64,000 bases of DNA from an uncultured Synechococcus sp. (GTDB taxonomy: Bacteria > Cyanobacteriota > Cyanobacteriia > PCC-6307 > Cyanobiaceae): positions 1-64,000 of the forward strand of contig CAJXPL010000011.1 of assembly GCA_913057985.1 (NCBI GenBank), given 5' to 3'. The notes beneath the pieces are model-generated. The model was not told where the DNA came from. It made no database searches and saw only the letters and a list, made by a program, of their open reading frames with translations. The first letter of the stretch is position 1, and each line of letters starts with the position of its first letter. Of this stretch, positions 55,024 to 62,985 are shown one piece after another. The position numbers and the translations under genes were made by a program.

Positions 55024-56307
55024 TCAGTCGGAATCTTCCTCTGAGCTGGGGAAAACAAGCCGGACCCGCTCGATCCGCGGCCCTGCCATGGCTGTGATCT
55101 CGAACTGCAGACCGTTGAAATGAAGCCCTTCCCCCGCGGAAGGAATGTGCTGGAGCCGCTCCAGCAGGAAGCCCGCCAGGGTGTGATGGTCATCGGCCTC
55201 GGGCAGATCGAGATCGAGCTGTCGATTGAGTTCGAAAATCTCCAGATCTCCGGCCACCAGCCAGGCACCGGGGCAGTCCTTCTGTTCGAGCAGATCCGGT
55301 TCATCGGTCTCGGCAGGATCCTCATCACCAACGATTTCTCCGGTGAGGTCAGCTGCGGTCACCAGACCCTCGGTGCCACCGTGCTCATCCACCACCAGCA
55401 GGAGCGGCTGACCGCTGCGGATCATCGGCAGCAGTTCCGCCAGCGTGCAGGTCTCCAGCACGGGCACCGCAGGCTGGAGATACGGCTCGAGCAACGAATC
55501 GGCCTGGAGCTCACCCCGTGCGATCGGTTCGGCCATCTGACGCAGATCCAGCACGCCACGCACGTCATCCAACGAGTGGCCGATCACCGGAAAGCGGGCA
55601 TGACGGGTGTGGTGCACGGCCTCCATCATTTCCGCAAAACGGACCGTGGCCGGCAGAGTGACCATCCCAGAGCGCGGCACCATCACCTCCCGCACCTGGG
55701 TGTCCCGCAGGGCGAAGACACCTTCCAGGATGTTCTTCTCATCCGGGAACAAGCCCGTGACCCGTCCAGATTCCACAAGGGTTTCCAGCTCACCAGCGGA
55801 AAGGGCTGGCACCAGCACATCCCACTGGGGAGCCAGGCCAAGCAGGCGCATCAACAGGCCCGCCAGCGCCTCAAGCAGATTGAGGAGTGGGGCCAGGCAT
55901 CGCATCACCACCTCCAGCAGCGGCACCAGGCGAGGCGCCGAGGATTCCGGACGGTTCAACACCCAGGCCTTGGGCAGCAAACCAGCCACCAGCGTGGCCA
56001 GCAACACGATGCTGAGGAACAAGGCTGTGTCGCGCCAAGCGACACCCACAGACCCATCCGACCAGAGCCGCCCCCCCAGACCACGGCCAGCCCAGCCAAG
56101 GGCCACCAGAGCAAGCGTTGCACCCAGTTGAGACACCAGCAGAGCGCGCCGCAGGCGTCGCTGAAGACGCTGGATAGAACGGGCCCCGGCCTGCTCTTCC
56201 TCAACGAGCACTTCAACGCGACTGGGGCGTAACCGCAGCAGGGCCACCTCTGCAGCCGCGAAGAAGGCCGGCAGAATCAGCAGAACAGCCAGCAGAAGAA
56301 GCCGCAT
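55024..56307 (-). CDS. CNNM/CorC-type transporter with CBS domains (hemolysin family)
   Basis: From ATG 56307 (427 aa): a DUF21 membrane domain (about 1-150; FFAAAEVALLRLRPSRVEVL), two CBS domains (VREVMVPRSGMVTLPATV and LLLVVDEHGGTEGLVTAADL) and a C-terminal CorC_HlyC domain (GDLEIFELNRQLDLDLPEA). The family is linked to Mg2+ or Co2+ efflux; true haemolysin activity is not expected. It starts 14 nt after the tRNA gene on the same strand. Confidence 0.9.
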   Translation of the reverse strand: MRLLLLAVLLILPAFFAAAEVALLRLRPSRVEVLVEEEQAGARSIQRLQRRLRRALLVSQLGATLALVALGWAGRGLGGRLWSDGSVGVAWRDTALFLSIVLLATLVAGLLPKAWVLNRPESSAPRLVPLLEVVMRCLAPLLNLLEALAGLLMRLLGLAPQWDVLVPALSAGELETLVESGRVTGLFPDEKNILEGVFALRDTQVREVMVPRSGMVTLPATVRFAEMMEAVHHTRHARFPVIGHSLDDVRGVLDLRQMAEPIARGELQADSLLEPYLQPAVPVLETCTLAELLPMIRSGQPLLLVVDEHGGTEGLVTAADLTGEIVGDEDPAETDEPDLLEQKDCPGAWLVAGDLEIFELNRQLDLDLPEADDHHTLAGFLLERLQHIPSAGEGLHFNGLQFEITAMAGPRIERVRLVFPSSEEDSD

Positions 56308-56320
56308 CAACAGGGGGGAA

Positions 56321-56393
56321 TGGGGGTCGCGAGGATCGAACTCGCCTTAGGCGAATTATGAGTTCGCTGCATTCACCAGATTGCTAGACCCCC
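56321..56393 (-). tRNA. tRNA with CAU anticodon (Met elongator or Ile-lysidine type)
   Basis: Minus-strand cloverleaf: acceptor GGGGGTC/GACCCCC, anticodon stem GCGAA/TTCGC with loop CTCATAA (anticodon CAU), T-stem GCGAG/CTCGC with TTCGATC, discriminator A. The first acceptor pair is G-C, so this is not initiator tRNA. The sequence does not securely separate elongator Met from lysidine-modified Ile(CAU); Met is the default call. Confidence 0.88.
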
Positions 56394-56405
56394 ATGGGGA
56401 GAGTG

Positions 56406-56906
56406 TTACCACAGGGGAGTCACGCCGGGGAAGTGATCGTCTGAGGGCGCATCCTGCACGGCTTCGATGGTCTCGGTGGCCGCCAGGCTGCCGTTGAAAC
56501 CGCTTGAGATATCCATGGTTCGCATCGGCAGCGGCGGACTCTGCTCCTCCAACAGCGCTCCCGTCGTGTTCTGAACTGCAGACCCATCCCAGATCAGCGT
56601 CTGGTCGGGGAAGCCGAATCCCATGACCCGATTCCCCTCGATGCCGCCAACTGCGATCCCCAGAACATCGGTCAATTGATGCAGGGGGTCCACGCCCCGG
56701 GCCATGGGCGAGGTCCAGGTGTAGAAGCGACGGTTGACCAGCTCACTGGCGGTCTCCGTGGGGTGGCACACCGTGACTTCGACGGGAGCACCACCACTGC
56801 CGGGCATAGGCGCCTCAACATTGGTGGTGCAGACCAACGGACCCGCCAACAACGATGGGCCGGCGAGCAGGAGCAGGCTCGAACCAAAGAACGACCGCAG
56901 CAGCAC
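56406..56906 (-). CDS. Secreted hypothetical protein
   Basis: From GTG 56906 (166 aa) an N-terminal hydrophobic stretch (LLRSFFGSSLLLLAGPSLLA) forms a signal peptide. The rest is soluble, with two Cys (VCTTNVEAP; VTVCHPTE) that could bridge, the phrase MARGVDPLHQLTDVLGIAVG and FGFPDQTLIWDGSAVQN. No family recognised; it looks periplasmic or lumenal. A TTG at 56930 is an alternative start. Confidence 0.65.
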   Translation of the reverse strand: MLLRSFFGSSLLLLAGPSLLAGPLVCTTNVEAPMPGSGGAPVEVTVCHPTETASELVNRRFYTWTSPMARGVDPLHQLTDVLGIAVGGIEGNRVMGFGFPDQTLIWDGSAVQNTTGALLEEQSPPLPMRTMDISSGFNGSLAATETIEAVQDAPSDDHFPGVTPLW

Positions 56907-56962
56907 CAGATGAATCAGCTCTAAGCGCAAACTAAGGACATCTGCGAAGCGCGGCCAGCCCC

Positions 56963-57535
56963 ATGCCTGAATCGTCGAGTGTCCCGACTGAGCGGGAGCA
57001 ACTGCTGAACCGTCTGGCCACCCTGGCCTACCGACGCGGAGACTTCACCCTGGCTTCAGGCCGCAAGAGCGAGCACTACGTGAACTGCAAACCCGTGAGC
57101 CTGAGCGGTTCCGGTCTGGCGCTAATCAGCCGGGCGATGCTCACCCACGTGGAGGCCGATGCGCTGGCCGTGGCTGGTCTCACCCTCGGAGCAGACCCAC
57201 TGGTGAGCGGTGTTGCCATGGCCGCCGCCGACCGAGGTCGGGAGCTTGATGCGCTGATCGTGCGCAAGGAAGCCAAAGGCCACGGCACCGGTGCCTGGCT
57301 GGAGGGTCCGCTCCCTGCCCCCGGGGCACGCATCACCGTGCTGGAAGACGTTGTCACCACAGGAGGCTCATCCCTCAAGGCGGTTCGGCAGCTGCGCGAC
57401 GCCGGCTACAAGGTGGAGCGGGTCGTCACCATCGTCGACCGGGAAGAAGGGGGTGACGCTGCGATGACGGCTGAAAATCTTGAACTGATCAGCCTGTTCA
57501 AGCTGTCTGAAATCGCCGCCTTCACGCCGGCATGA
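56963..57535 (+). CDS. pyrE: Orotate phosphoribosyltransferase
   Basis: PyrE makes OMP from orotate and PRPP in pyrimidine synthesis. The 190-residue protein has [16 protein letters not shown] (about 27-42), [11 protein letters not shown] with the loop Lys, and the PRPP-binding motif [18 protein letters not shown] (about 116-133). It overlaps ygfZ by 4 nt (ATGA), suggesting one transcript. Confidence 0.96.
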   Translation: MPESSSVPTEREQLLNRLATLAYRRGDFTLASGRKSEHYVNCKPVSLSGSGLALISRAMLTHVEADALAVAGLTLGADPLVSGVAMAAADRGRELDALIVRKEAKGHGTGAWLEGPLPAPGARITVLEDVVTTGGSSLKAVRQLRDAGYKVERVVTIVDREEGGDAAMTAENLELISLFKLSEIAAFTPA

Positions 57536-58326
57536 GCAAGTTGTTTTGGGACGCCCAAGTTCCCTGGCTGCGCTTGAACGGCAGCGGAGCACGCCAGTTT
57601 CTTCAGGGGCAGACCAGTGCTGACCTCAACGCACTCGAATCCGGGGATCTGCTTCAGACCTGCTGGCTGACTGCAACGGGACGCTTGCGGGCCGTGCTGG
57701 AACTTCGTTTCGATGCAGAGGGGGCCGATGTGATCGTTCTGGCGGGAGAGGCCTCTGCCGTTCACGCTGGATTTGATCAGGTGATCTTTCCAGCCGATCG
57801 GGTTCGCCTCCAACCCCTGGGCCAGTTGCGCCGACTGCAGTGGCTGGAGCCCATGGCTGCAGCCGTGTGGTGCGATCCGGATGCGGCCCTCCCGGAGCCC
57901 TGGGCATCAGGGGAAGCAGCCAGCGCGACGGCTCTGGAGCAATGGCGGCTTCAAAGCGGATTCCCCCCGGGACCCGGTGAACTCAATGGCGAGACCAACC
58001 CCCTGGAGCTTGGGCTCATCGCTCAGGTCAGCACAGAGAAAGGCTGCTACCTCGGCCAGGAGACCATGGCCAAACTCATCGGCCAGGCAGGGGTGAAGCA
58101 ACAGCTGCGCTGTTGGAGCTGCCCCAGTCCGCTGGCGGCCGCCGCCAAGCTCACGCTGGATGGCGAGCGAGCCGGGGTGATCACCAGTGCGCTCGAACGC
58201 GATGGCACTTGGCTTGGGCTGGCCCTGGTGCGCCGCCAGTGCCTGGCCAGTCCAACGCTGGAAGGTCCCAACGGAGAACAGCTCCAGATCCGTCAACCTG
58301 AGGCGTTTCAGGATCCCGACGCCTGA
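57532..58326 (+). CDS. ygfZ: YgfZ/GcvT-type folate-binding protein
   Basis: YgfZ proteins help iron-sulfur cluster assembly or repair in a folate-dependent way. The 264-residue protein has a GcvT-like fold: [20 protein letters not shown] (about 13-32), [20 protein letters not shown] with the K-G-C-Y-x-G-Q-E motif and its Cys, and a short C-terminal barrel. It overlaps the convergent nuclease-like gene by 19 nt. Confidence 0.92.
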   Translation: MSKLFWDAQVPWLRLNGSGARQFLQGQTSADLNALESGDLLQTCWLTATGRLRAVLELRFDAEGADVIVLAGEASAVHAGFDQVIFPADRVRLQPLGQLRRLQWLEPMAAAVWCDPDAALPEPWASGEAASATALEQWRLQSGFPPGPGELNGETNPLELGLIAQVSTEKGCYLGQETMAKLIGQAGVKQQLRCWSCPSPLAAAAKLTLDGERAGVITSALERDGTWLGLALVRRQCLASPTLEGPNGEQLQIRQPEAFQDPDA

Positions 58327-59783
58327 TCCTGTTCAAGCAACCAGTCGGCTACGGCCCAGGTGGCCAGGCAGTCGTCGCGGTTGTAATCGAAGATCCAGCG
58401 CAGCCCGTGCCTGGTGCCGCGTCGATCGGGCCCCTCCCCCTGCCACTGCCGCCACCAGAGCAGTGCCCTCGCCCCATCCACACCGGCCTGACTCCATTGA
58501 AACCCCTGCCAAACAGCCACGGCCTTGAGGCCATAACTGGCCAGGGGTAGGCGCCAGTGATGTCTGACCCGGGCATGCACATCCACCAACCGCTGACGAA
58601 GCTGCAGCACCTCGGCCTCGGCAGCACCCTGGCGCTCAGCCATACGCCTTAAGGCCAGGCTTTCTGTCTCCCCGTAGTGGAGGATCGGCCAACCCCGATA
58701 GCGATTCAGCAACCGTTGCAAACGGAGCCAGCAACGGGCTTCACCATGCTCCGCCAGAGCCAGGATCGGGTGATACGCCACGGATGTCAGATCCCAGTTT
58801 CCGCTCTTGGTTCTGGGCAACACCAGAAAACCGTGAAGGAAGTCGTGACGGGCGTCGGGATCGGATTCGATGTCGTAGAGCAGCACACCAGGACAGTCCT
58901 GCAGTTCCGGCAGTGCCGCTGAGGCATCCAAACGCTCCACCCGTCCATCCCGCTGCGCCCGGGCCTGAGCCACCAGGGATGCGGCCACCTCACCATGCTG
59001 ATCCCCAAAACGCTGCAGCTGCTCGGCGAGCTGCAACGGATCAGCTGCGGCCAGATCGGACAAGCCGCGGATCCCAAGCTCCAGCAACATCTTGCGCCGC
59101 TTGGCTCCGATGCCACTGACCTCGCTCAGATGCCCTTCCTCCGCCGCCACGGCATTGCAGACGACACGCCAGCTGCAAAGTGAGCACTTGCGCCGGTCAG
59201 CGGCCAGCGGAGGAGGAACCGGGCGCTCGAGGTCAGAGCGCAGTTTGCGCAGCCCCTCCGACAGCTGTCGGCGCAGACCACTGGAGAGATGCAGCCGCTC
59301 CTGTTCCAGGCGCCGGCCACCACCGCCAAGCACAAGCATCGATGGAACGTCCCCCTGCTGATGCTGCTCAAGCAACAGGGCCATCAGCGCCAGCGGCAGC
59401 TGATGTTCCCGGGTAGTGCGGCGGCCCTGACGGGCCAGCACCGGTTGATAGGCGAAGTCACCCCAGCGGCTCTGCCCCTTGACCCGCCGCAGCAGTGGAG
59501 GGTGTGCCTCCAACGGCTCACCGGATGGGCCAAGCCCCTTCAGGCGCAGACCCACCACGGCCTCGGCTCCGGCAGCACAGGCGGCGATGCCATGGCCAGG
59601 CTTGCGGGGCAGCAAGGCCACAAAACAGCGCTGCTGGTCGTCCAGCAGGAGATTGCGATGGGCCGTCCAACGCCGCTCGGCAGGATTCCCGTGGCGATCG
59701 AGCCAGGCCTTGCGACGGCAACGCAGCCAACTGCGCAGCAACCGATCGGTGAGGACGTTGTCGGCAGGCGGGGTGTCACCCAT
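58308..59783 (-). CDS. TM0106-family protein: Cas4/RecB-like nuclease fused to DEDD exonuclease-like domain
   Basis: The 491-residue protein has an N-terminal RecB/Cas4-like domain with four Cys placed for an iron-sulfur cluster (C22, C200, C203, C209) and nuclease residues (WGDFAYQPV; EHQLPLALMALL). A helix-hairpin-helix follows (SEVSGIGAKRRKMLLELGI, about 220-238), then an RNase H-like exonuclease domain with LLYDIESDPD (D304, E306) and YNRDDC (about 467-472). No CRISPR or recombination gene is adjacent; role unknown, probably DNA repair. Confidence 0.85.
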   Translation of the reverse strand: MGDTPPADNVLTDRLLRSWLRCRRKAWLDRHGNPAERRWTAHRNLLLDDQQRCFVALLPRKPGHGIAACAAGAEAVVGLRLKGLGPSGEPLEAHPPLLRRVKGQSRWGDFAYQPVLARQGRRTTREHQLPLALMALLLEQHQQGDVPSMLVLGGGGRRLEQERLHLSSGLRRQLSEGLRKLRSDLERPVPPPLAADRRKCSLCSWRVVCNAVAAEEGHLSEVSGIGAKRRKMLLELGIRGLSDLAAADPLQLAEQLQRFGDQHGEVAASLVAQARAQRDGRVERLDASAALPELQDCPGVLLYDIESDPDARHDFLHGFLVLPRTKSGNWDLTSVAYHPILALAEHGEARCWLRLQRLLNRYRGWPILHYGETESLALRRMAERQGAAEAEVLQLRQRLVDVHARVRHHWRLPLASYGLKAVAVWQGFQWSQAGVDGARALLWWRQWQGEGPDRRGTRHGLRWIFDYNRDDCLATWAVADWLLEQDQASGS

Positions 59784-59836
59784 GCGCCGACCCTACGGCT
59801 GCCAGCTGCTAGATCCTCTGAAGTACACGCTATGCC

Positions 59837-61300
59837 ATGGCATCGGCTCACCTCCCCTTAAGCCCAGCTCCGATCAAGTTCGGCACCGATGGCTGGCGCG
59901 GGATCATCGGCGTGGACATCACGGTGGAGCGGTTGTTGCCGGTTGCCGCTGCCGCTGCCCAGGAACTGGCGCATCGCGCCCCGGAAGGTCTCAACAGCCG
60001 AACGGTGGTGATCGGTTACGACCGGCGCTTCCTGGCCCCCGAACTGGCGGAAGCCATCGCCGCCGCGGTGCGGGGTTGTGAACTCGAACCCCTGCTCACC
60101 GACACCGCGGTCCCCACGCCGGCCTGCAGCTGGGCCGTGGTGGAGCGCAAGGCCCTGGGGGCGCTCGTGATCACCGCCAGTCACAACCCGCCGGAATGGC
60201 TGGGTCTGAAGATCAAAGGGCCCTTCGGTGGATCGGTCGAGGGAGACTTCACAGCCGCAGTCGAACGACGTCTGGCCGCCGGCGGCATCACAGCACCGAT
60301 CAAGGCGGACGTGCCTCGCTTTGATGGACGCGGCGAACATCTCGAGGGGCTGCGCCGCAAGCTGGACCTCACTGCCCTGGTGCGTGGCCTCAAGGCCATC
60401 AACCTGAAGGTGATCGTCGATCCGATGCACGGATCAGCCGCGGGGTGCGTAACGGAGCTGCTCGGCCCTGACGCCTCTGGCGTTGTGGAGGAAATCCGCA
60501 GCGATCGCAATCCCTTGTTCGGTGGTCATCCGCCGGAACCCCTGGCGCCCTATCTCGGGGAGCTGATCCAAGCGGTGAAGGCCTCAACCGCCGCCGGGAC
60601 CCCTGCGGTGGGACTGGTGTTCGATGGCGATGGAGACCGCATCGCCGCCGTGGATGAAACCGGTCGGTTCTGCAGCACCCAGCTGCTGATGCCCCTGTTG
60701 ATCGATCACCTGGCCCGAGCCCGCCAGCTGCCGGGCGCTGTGGTCAAGACCGTGAGCGGCTCGGATCTGATGCGGCTGGTGGCGGAGGCCCAGGGACGCA
60801 AGGTTCTGGAGCTCGCGGTGGGCTTCAAGTACATCGCCGCAGAGATGCTGGCCGGGGATGTGCTGATCGGCGGAGAGGAATCCGGTGGCGTGGGCTTCGG
60901 CATGCACCTGCCCGAGCGGGACGCCCTGTTCGCGGCGATGCTGGTGCTGGAAGCCCTGGTGGAAGGGAAGCAACCCCTGGGTGCACGTCTGGATGCACTC
61001 CAGCAACAACATGGAGGCAGCAGTCATTACGACCGACTCGACCTGCGCCTGGCCGACATGGAGGCACGCCGACGGCTCGAGACGCTGCTGGACCAGAGCA
61101 CGCCCTCGACCGTCGCCGGCGCAGACGTGCTGGAAGTGATCAGCACCGACGGGATCAAACTGAGGATGGGGCCGAACCACTGGCTGATGCTGCGCTTCTC
61201 CGGCACGGAACCGCTGCTGCGGCTCTACTGCGAAGGGCCGGATGCCGAGCGGGTGAACGAGGTTCTCGCCTGGGCCCGACAGTTTGCGGAGGCCGCATGA
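59837..61300 (+). CDS. Phosphoglucomutase/phosphomannomutase-family protein
   Basis: A 487-residue alpha-D-phosphohexomutase with FGTDGWRGIIG (about 15-25), the phosphoserine loop VITASHNPPEWLGLKIKG (about 111-128), metal loop LVFDGDGDRIAAV and C-terminal LRFSGTEPLLRLYCE. It is a second family member besides glmM at 12.4 kb; glucose-1-P or mannose-1-P is the likely substrate, perhaps for glycogen or surface sugars. Overlaps rdgB by 4 nt. Confidence 0.92.
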   Translation: MASAHLPLSPAPIKFGTDGWRGIIGVDITVERLLPVAAAAAQELAHRAPEGLNSRTVVIGYDRRFLAPELAEAIAAAVRGCELEPLLTDTAVPTPACSWAVVERKALGALVITASHNPPEWLGLKIKGPFGGSVEGDFTAAVERRLAAGGITAPIKADVPRFDGRGEHLEGLRRKLDLTALVRGLKAINLKVIVDPMHGSAAGCVTELLGPDASGVVEEIRSDRNPLFGGHPPEPLAPYLGELIQAVKASTAAGTPAVGLVFDGDGDRIAAVDETGRFCSTQLLMPLLIDHLARARQLPGAVVKTVSGSDLMRLVAEAQGRKVLELAVGFKYIAAEMLAGDVLIGGEESGGVGFGMHLPERDALFAAMLVLEALVEGKQPLGARLDALQQQHGGSSHYDRLDLRLADMEARRRLETLLDQSTPSTVAGADVLEVISTDGIKLRMGPNHWLMLRFSGTEPLLRLYCEGPDAERVNEVLAWARQFAEAA

Positions 61301-61878
61301 AGACCCTTGTGATCGCCAGCGGCAACGCCGGCAAGATTCGTGAATTCCAGGGTCTGCTGCAGGCCCTGCCCGTCAGCGTGCAACCCCAGCCAGAAGGCTT
61401 GGAGGTGGAGGAGACGGGCACCACCTTTTCCGCCAATGCCCGGCTCAAGGCTCAAGCGGTTGCCTCCGCCACAGGGGAATGGGCCCTGGCCGACGATTCA
61501 GGCCTCAGCGTTGATGCGCTTGATGGCGCTCCGGGTGTTCACTCCGCCCGCTACGCGCCAACAGATTCAAAACGGATTGCGCGGTTGCTGAAGGCCCTGA
61601 ACGGCTCAGACCAACGCCAGGCCTATTTCTGCGCCGCGCTCTGTGTCGCCGCCCCAGACGGCACGATCCTGCTGGAGGTGGAAGGCCGCTGCGACGGCTT
61701 GATCACGGCCCAACCCCGGGGAGATCAGGGTTTCGGCTACGACCCGATCTTCGAAGTTGCTGGAACCGGCCGCACCTTCGCGGAGATGCCGTTGGCGGTG
61801 AAAAAGCAGCACGGCCATCGCGGCAAGGCCTTCAGCCTCCTGGAACCCAAGTTGCGCCAGTTGCTCGAAGCAAGCTGA
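61297..61878 (+). CDS. rdgB: XTP/dITP diphosphatase
   Basis: RdgB removes non-canonical purine nucleotides such as dITP and XTP. The 193-residue protein has LVIASGNAGKIREFQ (about 4-18), ETGTTFSANARLKAQ, ALADDSGLSVDALDGAPG with catalytic Asp residues, and GFGYDPIFEV with KKQHGHRGKAF. Start ATGA-overlaps the mutase stop. Confidence 0.95.
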   Translation: MKTLVIASGNAGKIREFQGLLQALPVSVQPQPEGLEVEETGTTFSANARLKAQAVASATGEWALADDSGLSVDALDGAPGVHSARYAPTDSKRIARLLKALNGSDQRQAYFCAALCVAAPDGTILLEVEGRCDGLITAQPRGDQGFGYDPIFEVAGTGRTFAEMPLAVKKQHGHRGKAFSLLEPKLRQLLEAS

Positions 61879-61947
61879 AGAAGAACCTGGGAGACAAAGG
61901 TCCTCGGGGCATGGTCTGTACGGTGAGGCCTGCCGCTGACGAGGTCC

Positions 61948-62985
61948 ATGGCCATCGCCATGACCACGGGTTACAGCGCGCAGACCGAAGGGGCTCTCCT
62001 CTGCATTGAAGCCGCTTCGGACTGGGCCTTGACTTGTGTAGATGAACTGGCTGTCGCTGACAGCCATGTCCTGATTGATTACGGAGCTGCCGATGGCGGC
62101 ACCGCTGTTGGGCTGTGGAATCAGGTGCTGGATCGCCTGCATGCCAATCAGCCGAACGCCCACCTGACGCTGATCGGCAACGACCTTCCGAGCAACGACA
62201 ACATTGCTCTGGCCAACAACCTGGCCCTGCAGATCCCACGGCATCCGAAGCCAACGGTGCTGGTGAGTGCCCGCAGCTTCTACGAACCCTCCGTGGCGCC
62301 GAACAGCGTGAGTTTCGGTTTTTCCGCTACGGCCATGCACTGGCTGAGCGCCTCCCCCGGACCGCTGGAGAGCCACACCCACGTGCTGGCCTCCAGTGAT
62401 GGCGAGGCCCTTCAGCGCTTCACCGCCCAGGCGATGAAGGACTGGAACCACATCCTTGAACTGCGCAGCCGCGAACTGAAGCTGGGCGGCCGCCTGCTGA
62501 CGGTGAACCTCTCCCGGGATGAAGCAGGGCTCTATCTCGGGCACAACGGCGGCGAAACCCGCAACGTGCACGACCAGCTGCACCAGATCTGGCGGGGCAT
62601 GGCCGAGGAAGGCCTGATCAGCCAGGAGCAGTACAAACAAGGCACGGTTCTGAACTTCTACAAATCCCCCGAGGAGTTCATGGCTCCGCTGAAGGACCAA
62701 AACAGCGCCGCCTATCGCAACGGCCTACGGCTGGTGGACGAACGCACCGTGTACGTGAAGTGCCCTTACCGACGCCGCTGGAACGAAAACGGTGACACCG
62801 CCGCCTTCGCCTCCGGCCTGATGGCGACGATCCGCAGCTGGAGCCGCCACAGCTTCGCCAGTGCTGCCGGTGATGCCGCAGCAGACACGGTGTTCGAGCG
62901 GCTGCAGCAGCTCATCGCCGAATCCCCCAGCGAATGGAGCCTCGACTACGTCGAACACCACCAGATGATGGAGAAGGTGGCCTGA
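61948..62985 (+). CDS. SABATH-like SAM-dependent carboxyl methyltransferase
   Basis: A 345-residue protein resembling plant SABATH enzymes (salicylate and jasmonate carboxyl methyltransferases), which turn small-molecule carboxylates into methyl esters. Visible features are VLIDYGAADGGTAVGL as the SAM-binding motif (about 41-56), LTLIGNDLPSNDN (the N-D-L-P motif), VSFGFSATAMHWLS (about 110-123, equivalent to S-S-x-x-L-x-W-L-S), and WNHILELRSRELKLGGRLL. The stop overlaps the next start (TGATG). The acceptor is unknown. Confidence 0.82.
   Translation: MAIAMTTGYSAQTEGALLCIEAASDWALTCVDELAVADSHVLIDYGAADGGTAVGLWNQVLDRLHANQPNAHLTLIGNDLPSNDNIALANNLALQIPRHPKPTVLVSARSFYEPSVAPNSVSFGFSATAMHWLSASPGPLESHTHVLASSDGEALQRFTAQAMKDWNHILELRSRELKLGGRLLTVNLSRDEAGLYLGHNGGETRNVHDQLHQIWRGMAEEGLISQEQYKQGTVLNFYKSPEEFMAPLKDQNSAAYRNGLRLVDERTVYVKCPYRRRWNENGDTAAFASGLMATIRSWSRHSFASAAGDAAADTVFERLQQLIAESPSEWSLDYVEHHQMMEKVA

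Noticed and set aside
55120-56232. 370-codon plus-strand open frame rich in His and Gln
   Set aside because: Antisense to the CNNM-type transporter gene; no recognisable domain.
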